A stretch of 64,000 nt of DNA. Origin: Morinoia aosen (lineage: Eukaryota > Arthropoda > Malacostraca > Amphipoda > Talitridae). The stretch is taken from assembly GCA_030386875.1 (NCBI GenBank), contig CM059576.1, positions 12,459,058 to 12,523,057 of the forward strand, given 5' to 3'. The notes under the pieces are model-generated. The model was not told the origin of the DNA. It saw only the letters and a list, made by a program, of their open reading frames with translations, and ran no database searches. This document shows, piece by piece, positions 57,601 through 64,000 of this stretch. Numbering within the stretch: position 1 is the first letter of the stretch; every line of letters begins with the position of its first letter. The translations under genes and the position numbers were made by a program.

Positions 57601-58539
57601 GTTTCAACGTGCTCAAAAATTATTAACTGAAGGATTATTAAATGAAGCCTCTCTCATTGACAATTGACTATGAAGTAAATTAATTTTTACTCTCACACTG
57701 AATTAGTGTGGTCTCTCACGTCCAAAACACATCTAATTCATGACTATCCACCAGTCACACCAGTCACTAAAAAATGTTTTAACAACATTAACAACATTAA
57801 TGACATTTGTGGCACTTTACCATAATCTTTAATGGTCACTATCATAACTAGTTACCTAGTCATATACTGTTTCACAGTATTACTACCTTCACAGTATTAC
57901 CAACATTACTGCCTCGTGCCAATACTAACGCGTACGAAATGCTGAGCACAGCTCTCGGCCTTGCGCCGGTGTACAAAAAAAATATCTGCCTCTGCATCAA
58001 GCAAAAAAACATCACACTCACTCGTGTGCGCTGCAGTGCAGCTGTACTGGTAACTTTACTCGATACTCTTTACCAGTGATACTTGATACTCGATACTTGT
58101 TACTCTTTAACTCATTACCAGACAACCACGTGTGGTTAATTAACGGGCATCTATCGCCTCTCATTATTATTCGCCAGCACAATGACAACCGCAATCTACA
58201 ATGCTAAACTCTGATCATCATGGTATCAATGGCATTAATTCCAAGTTCGTGTTAATTAGTTCGTAATTCGCTTCTCTAAAGCTTACTCACTTAATTGTCT
58301 GCGCGAATTCATTTCTATTTCAATACTTTGACCTCGCTGATAGAATTACCTGGTACTAATTTGCCTTTTCCCAGATAACCTCACAGCATTTCTGTCTCGG
58401 GGTTATTCGCTGCCCCTCAGCACCGCCATTTTCGAGGCTCTCTCTACCGTAGCAAATATTACTCTTTACGCCTCCTATGGGCAACCACGTCTGTCATCAG
58501 ACACTCTGCATTATTTACGGTATTCAAAATACTTCATTC
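54668..58539. other. Non-coding, between the minus LTR and the Gypsy gag/pol fragment
   Basis: AT-rich and without long frames. If one element spans the region, reverse transcriptase and integrase should be here and are absent, so they are deleted or decayed beyond recognition. 56640-56700 has a short repeat of (CATTCTCATTAAGACA). Confidence 0.45.
55400..55880 (+). repeat. Retroelement-associated non-coding repeat, copy 2
   Basis: Second copy of the unit at 43000-43690. See the shared blocks there. Confidence 0.65.
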
Positions 58540-59854
58540 ATACTTTAACCGTGCTATCCGTGCACATCAGGTATCATCAGAATATCATCATTATTTAATT
58601 TCCGCCGACCACGGGCGATTTCTTTGGAATCAGAAACGTACTCTTTGTCAACAACTCCTGTGGTCCCGACAGATTGACTATTAGTGTCTTTATTATCGAC
58701 ATCTAAATGACTGTCCTGAACAACACTCGTTGCCTACACAAAGGTACTTAATCCTCCCTTTAATTCTCCTTGTACATCTGACAAGTAAACTTCGGATTCA
58801 ACATGATCCTTTTCCACTTTTTCTAAGGTACTTAAACAATCGCTCTGTCGGAGCTATTAATTAACAACAACGGAATCTTTCTCCTATTGTTAACTCTCAC
58901 AATTGCTTCGGCGACACAAACGCCTTCTTTTAAAGTTGCTTTCTTTATTATATATTCTCCATTTTTACAATTTCCAACATGTCCAACATGTTTCAAAATT
59001 ACATTGGGAGCAATTTCAATTCTTTGAGTATGCACTCTTAACGGCCTTGGCCTTGTGAGGGAATTGGTAACTGCAACTGCGCCTCGAACAGGCTGGTTTT
59101 CTCTCTTACCATCCCTTTTTACTTCCTCACTTGCTTTCTCAGCAATGCACGTCCTCTTCTCTCTTAGCTTATTTAGGACTTTTTTCTTAGCTCTGGACGT
59201 AATCGTGTCTGCCATGAGACACACAGTATTCTCTATTAAATACTTCAGACATGTTTAACACATCAACTCTTTCGACATTTTTAACGAGGGAACCTTCAGC
59301 ACCAGAATTCTCCTCGGGATTTTTAACGAGGGAATCTTCAACACCAGAATCCTCCTCGGGTTCACAGGGGTTTGCCGCCGTCGAGTCATACTTAGTTATT
59401 GTAGTTTCATTTTTTCCATCGGCGTTATTTCTATCATTTCTATCGAAAATGAAATCTTCTCCGCTGCTTATTCTTAAAAATCATTTCCACTGTTAGTTTG
59501 GTAAGTTTCTACCTGGCCTTTTTCTGACATACGAGTTTTATACTGTCCTCGCGCACGGACACGATTCGGCCTGCCTGGTCTGTTTAAATAGTCTCTTCTG
59601 GACCTACAATCTCTTGCGTAGTGTCCTAACTTATTACAACGAAAACAAGCTACATCACGCAGTGAATGCTCGGTGACTGTCTGAGATGAACCTGGTTTGT
59701 ACCAATCAGTCGGTTTCCTAGCCACGGTGGTTGCCGACTCGCCTTGTCCTTGACAGACACACTCACGATTGAAACAATTCGAGCAACGCTTCGCTTCGGC
59801 TGTTTCTAATGCTTGGACTTCGAGAGTTCCTAACAAAAATAATCCTATATTCAT
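58540..59854 (-). pseudogene. Second Gypsy-type element: Gag C-terminus and pol start, protease core missing
   Basis: The frame at 59854-59474 carries a Cys pair (CSNCFNRECVC) and a canonical zinc knuckle CFRCNKLGHYARDC (C-x2-C-x4-H-x4-C), then an Arg/Gly-rich tail. At the gag stop the -1 frame is open and continues with an acidic Ser/Glu-rich region containing two copies of a (S/E)-SLVKN segment (59470-59230). A third frame (59224-58832) contains HVGNCKNGEYIIKKATLK and IPLLLINSSDRAIV, which correspond to the post-protease region of the element at 1-2253. Coding traces (ESEVYLSDVQGELKGGL) go on to about 58540 with a stop. No DSG protease motif and no RT are present. It is a degraded partial copy of a related but distinct family. 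Confidence 0.7.
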
Positions 59855-60983
59855 AAACCTCCAATTTCCTCTTTAAAAAGCAAAATGTTCTACACACATT
59901 TAAAGAAAATACCCTTCATACAATTTATATTATTCTATTATTATTTATATTATATTATACATCATTATTTATTTATTATTAATAATGTGTCGTGCGCCCA
60001 TTTATAAATAATAATGTATTTATTTATACATTATTATTTATATATTATTTTGGTGACCCATGTATGGGGATACCACATCAAGAAGCCACATTAAAGATAT
60101 CCACATTGCCACATTGCCCCATTGAAGAAGAAGACATCAAAAATTGATCTTCAGTTCTGCTGATCCGTGATTTTAAATGTGAGGAGTGTCAGCCTTTGGA
60201 GTAACGTAACGTCGCACAGTCATCACATTACTTCAGAGCATCGAGAAAGGAAGAAAAGGAAGAAAGACGTCAGCGCAGAAAATCGAAGTTCTTTTAAGAA
60301 ACACTTCGAGAAAGAAAGGAGAGAAAAATAATCGAAAATTTACACGCTACGCAGTCTTCACCAGTCTACTCATCGCTACTCAAAGAAGAAGAAGTGAGGG
60401 TCCACATCTACGCATCTACCCATCTACCCATCGTCATCTGCAACGAGAAGAGCTACGAGATCTACGCATCGCCAAAATATTAAGTTAAGTGTACGCCGAT
60501 AATGTTTGCTTGCAAATTAAATAAGCATGAGCTCAAATTAATGATCATTATAAAATTAATGAGTAGGAGTTAAGCAGTAATCACTCAGTAGTGCAAGCGC
60601 AGTGAGCATGCTGTTTCTGAGTAAGTAGGCGAGCCTTAACACGGAAGCAGATTCTTGGAAGTGGATGTTGAGCAGCGAGCAGCATAGCATTGCAGCAAGC
60701 GCAGGTTCTTGGTAAGCGGGAGAGCGAGCCTGTTCGCGGAAGCGTTGTGTGGAGAGGTAGTCCATTGTTCTCCATAACAATTGAAGGAAGTGTTGCTATT
60801 GTTAAGGGCCATTGTGCTCTAGCATATAAGAGTGGGCTGAGCAGCCTGCCGCTGAGAGTGACGGTCACGCAACAGTCAGTAACGGTAGCAGAATAACAGT
60901 AACAGTCAAGCAGCTTGACTAGGTCTTTTGTGGTGCAGTAATAGCCTGATTTAAGTCCATTGAAAATGTGAGTATCATTTTAT
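59855..60983. other. Non-coding: AT-rich repeat and purine-rich stretch
   Basis: 59930-60055 is TTATTTAT-type sequence with two inverted halves around GTGTCGTGCGCCC. 60240-60340 is GA-rich (GAAAGGAAGAAAAGGAAG). 60820-60850 has a CATATAAG TATA-like box on the plus strand ahead of the plus LTR copy. No gene recognised. Confidence 0.45.
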
Positions 60984-61321
60984 TGTTTGAAGGGAGCAAA
61001 TGTGCGCACGTCGAGTACATAAATAGGATCGTCAAGCAACATCGACGTTCATTGTTGGTGCGCTATCGTAGAGATCACATTAGAAAGAGACACCTCTGTT
61101 CAGTAGCAGACGCGTTACCATCACGGAGCACTTGTATAAGATCACAGATGCGTTGTAGAAGACTTGTACCAGCACTTATCGTCGGATCTCTCTGATTCTT
61201 GCAAACTACCAAGCCTGTATCTACTCTGAAGTATCAATAAACTATGTATCACGTTGCTGCTCGTCACTCCCGAATCCCATCCGCGTTTGGTTACGGCCTA
61301 ATACAGAAAAGGGCCGGAACA
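60984..61321 (+). repeat. 338-bp LTR-like sequence, plus copy
   Basis: Starts TGTTTGAAGGGAGC, ends GGCCGGAACA, with the same internal TATA-like box and AATAAAC signal as the minus copy. Its orientation is opposite to the Gypsy fragment it would flank. Like the minus copy it is preceded by TTTTAT. Following bases (TTGGTATTGC) differ from those after the minus copy. Confidence 0.8.
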
Positions 61322-62742
61322 TTGGTATTGCTGCTGTTGCTGGCGTACATGATCCGTCACATACACATAACTTTACAGAAATCTGCAGTTTCATTTCCTT
61401 ATTCCTGTCCTAGAATGTTCCCGTTAGCCTTGTGTGGCAATACTTGTTTTCTTCCGCTCGTGAGTATATGATGGCAACACTGTCTTGCGTAGGTAAGTTT
61501 TCGCGCTGTTCCAGCTGTGTGGCAAATGCATCGTACAACGATCCTTCTCACGTCTTTGTCTCCGGTGAACTTTTTCGTACCGGTATTGTTAGCGTAGGAA
61601 ATATCGTAAATTAGCGTTATAGTCGATAAAACAAGTGCAGACAATAGGAACAACAGCCCTGCGTCAGGTCACACACCGAAGTAACGATAGAGGCAACAGC
61701 AGCAAAACACTCAATACAGCGATGGTGCTCACAGCAGGTCACATGAGGCAGCGGGGAAGCTTCCTTTCACTCCGTGGGCACACATTTTGTGAATGGAACT
61801 CACTTTTCTAAATACTTGAGTTATCCATCAAAAAATTTTTGTGTTGCTGTGAAAAAAGAAATGTTTTATATGAAATGAAAAATACATCATGAAATTTATT
61901 TCATTTATTTAACTTCTGTAGGATTTTGAAATTCGAATAATGATCATTTATTACAATTAGTGTAAGTTGATTTTATTTTAAGAAAAATATAAGTTATTTG
62001 CAAACAGACTTTATGCGAAACGTGGAGTCCATCATCTCATCCCCATCGTGGTTCCCATTCATAATTTTGAAACCCCAAGGGGCTTAACGGCTAGCGTAAT
62101 CAAGACTCTGAATAGTGATTACGAGGAGTGGTTATGATGGTATGAAGACATGGTGATAGCATGAGAAGTGGTATCATAGTTACCAGCGATCACATTCATA
62201 TAATGCTGGAGCTAATTTTACCAATACTATTTATAACGTTCATCACATCACACAATGACAGCAATGGCACAATAGCAAGTGTAATTCGACGGGAAATGAC
62301 TTACAAAACTCATGTGACGTGCAGGTGGTGTGACGCGATTTAGGAAGTGATAGAACTGGAAATGGATATAACTTTTATAGGTATTTTTTTAATGTAGGTA
62401 TTGTTAGGTAGTACCAGTGATAGAACTGGAACTGTAACAGAACTACAATAGTTACCTTTCATTTAAAAAATCTAATACTGTCGCAAAAAATTTTTTTTCA
62501 AATAATTTTAGTTTTACATATGAAAATCATTTTCTTTTTCGTGTACGAGTACACTGACTTACATTTGATTCACCCACAATAAAGAGTAATATGAACTTAC
62601 ATAAGAAACACTGGCCTACAAATTCCCACGGATGCAATCACACCCAGAAAGATAGGACATGTGTATGAGTACTGTGAAACAATTCTTTGTGGCCTTTATA
62701 TGCCGCTATATTTTGTTGTGTCGGTAAATGCTAAGTTGCGCA
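61322..62742. other. Non-coding, nothing recognised
   Basis: If the plus LTR were a 5' LTR its internal region would start here, but no gag or primer-binding site is recognised. Confidence 0.4.
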
Positions 62743-63470
62743 GGTAACTAGTGGCAGACATCACCTGCACACGTATTAACTAGTGGCAGACAACACCTGC
62801 AGACGTAGTAACTAGTGGCAGACATCACCTGCAGACGTAGTAACTAGTGGCAGACATCACCTGCACACGTAGTAACTAGTGGCAGAAATCACCTGCAGAT
62901 GCAGGAACTAGCGGCAGAAATCACCTGCAGATGCAGTAACTAGTGGCAGACAACACTGGCAGACGCAGTAACTAGTGGCAGAAATCACCTGCAGATGCAG
63001 TAATTAGCGGCAGAGCAGAAATCACCTGCAGATGCAGTAACTAGTGGCAGAAATCAACTGCAGATGCAGTAACTAGTGGCAGACAACACCGGCAGACGCA
63101 GTAACTAGTGGCAGAAATCACCTGCAGATGCAGTAACTAGCGGCAGAAATCACCTGCAGATGCAGTAACTAGTGGCAGACAACACCGGCAGATGCAGTAA
63201 CTAGCGGCAGAAATCACCTGCAGATGCAGTAACTAGCGGCAGAAATCACCTGCAGATGCAGTAACTAGCGGCAGAAATCACCTGCAGATGCAGTAACTAG
63301 CGGCAGAAATCACCTGCAGATGCAGTAACTAGCGGCAGAAATCACCTGCAGATGCAGTAACTAGTGGCAGAAATCACCTGCAGATGCAGTAACTAGTGGC
63401 AGAAATCACCTGCAGATGCAGTAACTAGCGGCAGAAATCACCTGCAGACGCAGTAACTACATAGTGGCAG
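62743..63470 (+). repeat. 32-bp minisatellite, about 23 copies
   Basis: The core is GCAGAAATCACCTGCAGATG followed by CAGTAACTAGCG. Main variants are AGTGG/AGCGG and GACAACACCGGCAGACG-type copies, interspersed in a repeating order. Confidence 0.95.
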
Positions 63471-64000
63471 ACTAAACCCACCAGTCCAGGACACACCAAC
63501 ACACACCACGCTGCCCCTCACTTTTCATTATACTTCATCTGCCCTCAAGGGCTCAAAAAATTGTATTTTTACTCTTTAAAAACTCGGCGCCAATATCTGC
63601 TTGCTGAATTGTGAATGGGGTGTACAGTTTTGAAGATGAACTTTACAGATGTGGTTAAATGTGATATCGATCAACAAAAATCATGTAAAATATTTATTTG
63701 CCTATTAACATGTCAGAAACAAATGTTCTAACTCAATATACAATTTTTATTGTAATTGTCGTGCAAATTCATTCGAATTTCTGTATTCTAATTTTTTCTT
63801 TCATATTTCATGACTAACTAAAGAAATTTTCCACAGGCCTCCATGTGTAGAGATATTCTGCCTCCCACCACCGCCAGAAGCGCACCGTTCTGTGAGGTCG
63901 GCCGAGCGAAGTCGGTGGAAGGCGCTTGTAAATGTAGGGAAGTTGTGATGGAAGCCTCGACTCGTGTTTGTATTATGTTTATTGTATCTATTTTGTTATT
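63471..64000. other. End of window, nothing recognised
   Basis: AT-rich to 63830, then a GC-richer block (TGAGGTCGGCCGAGCGAAGT) that may begin another repeat or exon continuing past the window. Confidence 0.35.

Overview
This is eukaryotic, repeat-dominated DNA, most likely from an arthropod (insect or crustacean). The evidence is spliced exons of a TRPA-type cation channel, relics of Ty3/Gypsy, probable BEL/Pao, Penelope-like, Tc1/mariner and hAT elements, short inverted-repeat elements, and an unusual number of long minisatellites in an AT-rich background. There is no operon structure and nothing bacterial. The species cannot be named from the sequence.

Layout. 1-5242: 5' part of a Ty3/Gypsy retrotransposon on the minus strand (LTR, leader, intact gag, protease, broken pol with reverse transcriptase). 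Gag and protease are joined by a canonical -1 frameshift heptamer. 5243-11372: non-coding, with a dispersed repeat in several copies and two hairpin-type inverted repeats. 11373-15290: an 8-bp and a 15-bp minisatellite, then a BEL/Pao-like gag fragment and LTR-like sequence. 16880-17640: a tRNA-like hairpin unit and a 70-bp tandem repeat. 18670-21175: three minus-strand exons encoding the membrane part of a TRPA channel, the best host gene here; its ankyrin-coding exons are not visible and must lie at higher coordinates or outside. 21904-23745: a 19-bp minisatellite of about 80 copies, each carrying an E2F-type TTTCCCGCC box, then GT-rich repeats.

24100-29205: a hAT transposase relic, foldback elements and a 26-bp minisatellite at two loci. 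30367-30699: two short exons that join in frame (unknown protein C-terminus). 31751-33240: a 29-bp minisatellite. 33560-33805: a Tc1/mariner transposase C-terminus. 34027-36080: locally duplicated non-coding units. 36375-39870: a Penelope-like element (minus strand, RT plus GIY-YIG endonuclease) inside a large imperfect palindrome made of its own 3' end. 40930-43690: further dispersed repeats.

45094-52418: a 7.3-kb segment bounded by near-perfect 21-bp inverted repeats that holds two candidate spliced exons and a perfect 14-bp hairpin. 53017-54011: a 31-bp minisatellite. 54330-61321: two exactly 338-bp LTR-like sequences in opposite orientation bracketing a degraded Gypsy gag/pol fragment. 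62743-63470: a 32-bp minisatellite.

Most of the window is therefore transposon debris and tandem repeats. The retroelement genes would have worked together (gag particle, protease, reverse transcriptase), but every element seen here is truncated or broken. No gene cassette forming a new defence or metabolic system was recognised. The more unusual items are the E2F-box array, the Penelope palindrome, the inverted 338-bp LTRs and the exon-bearing TIR segment.
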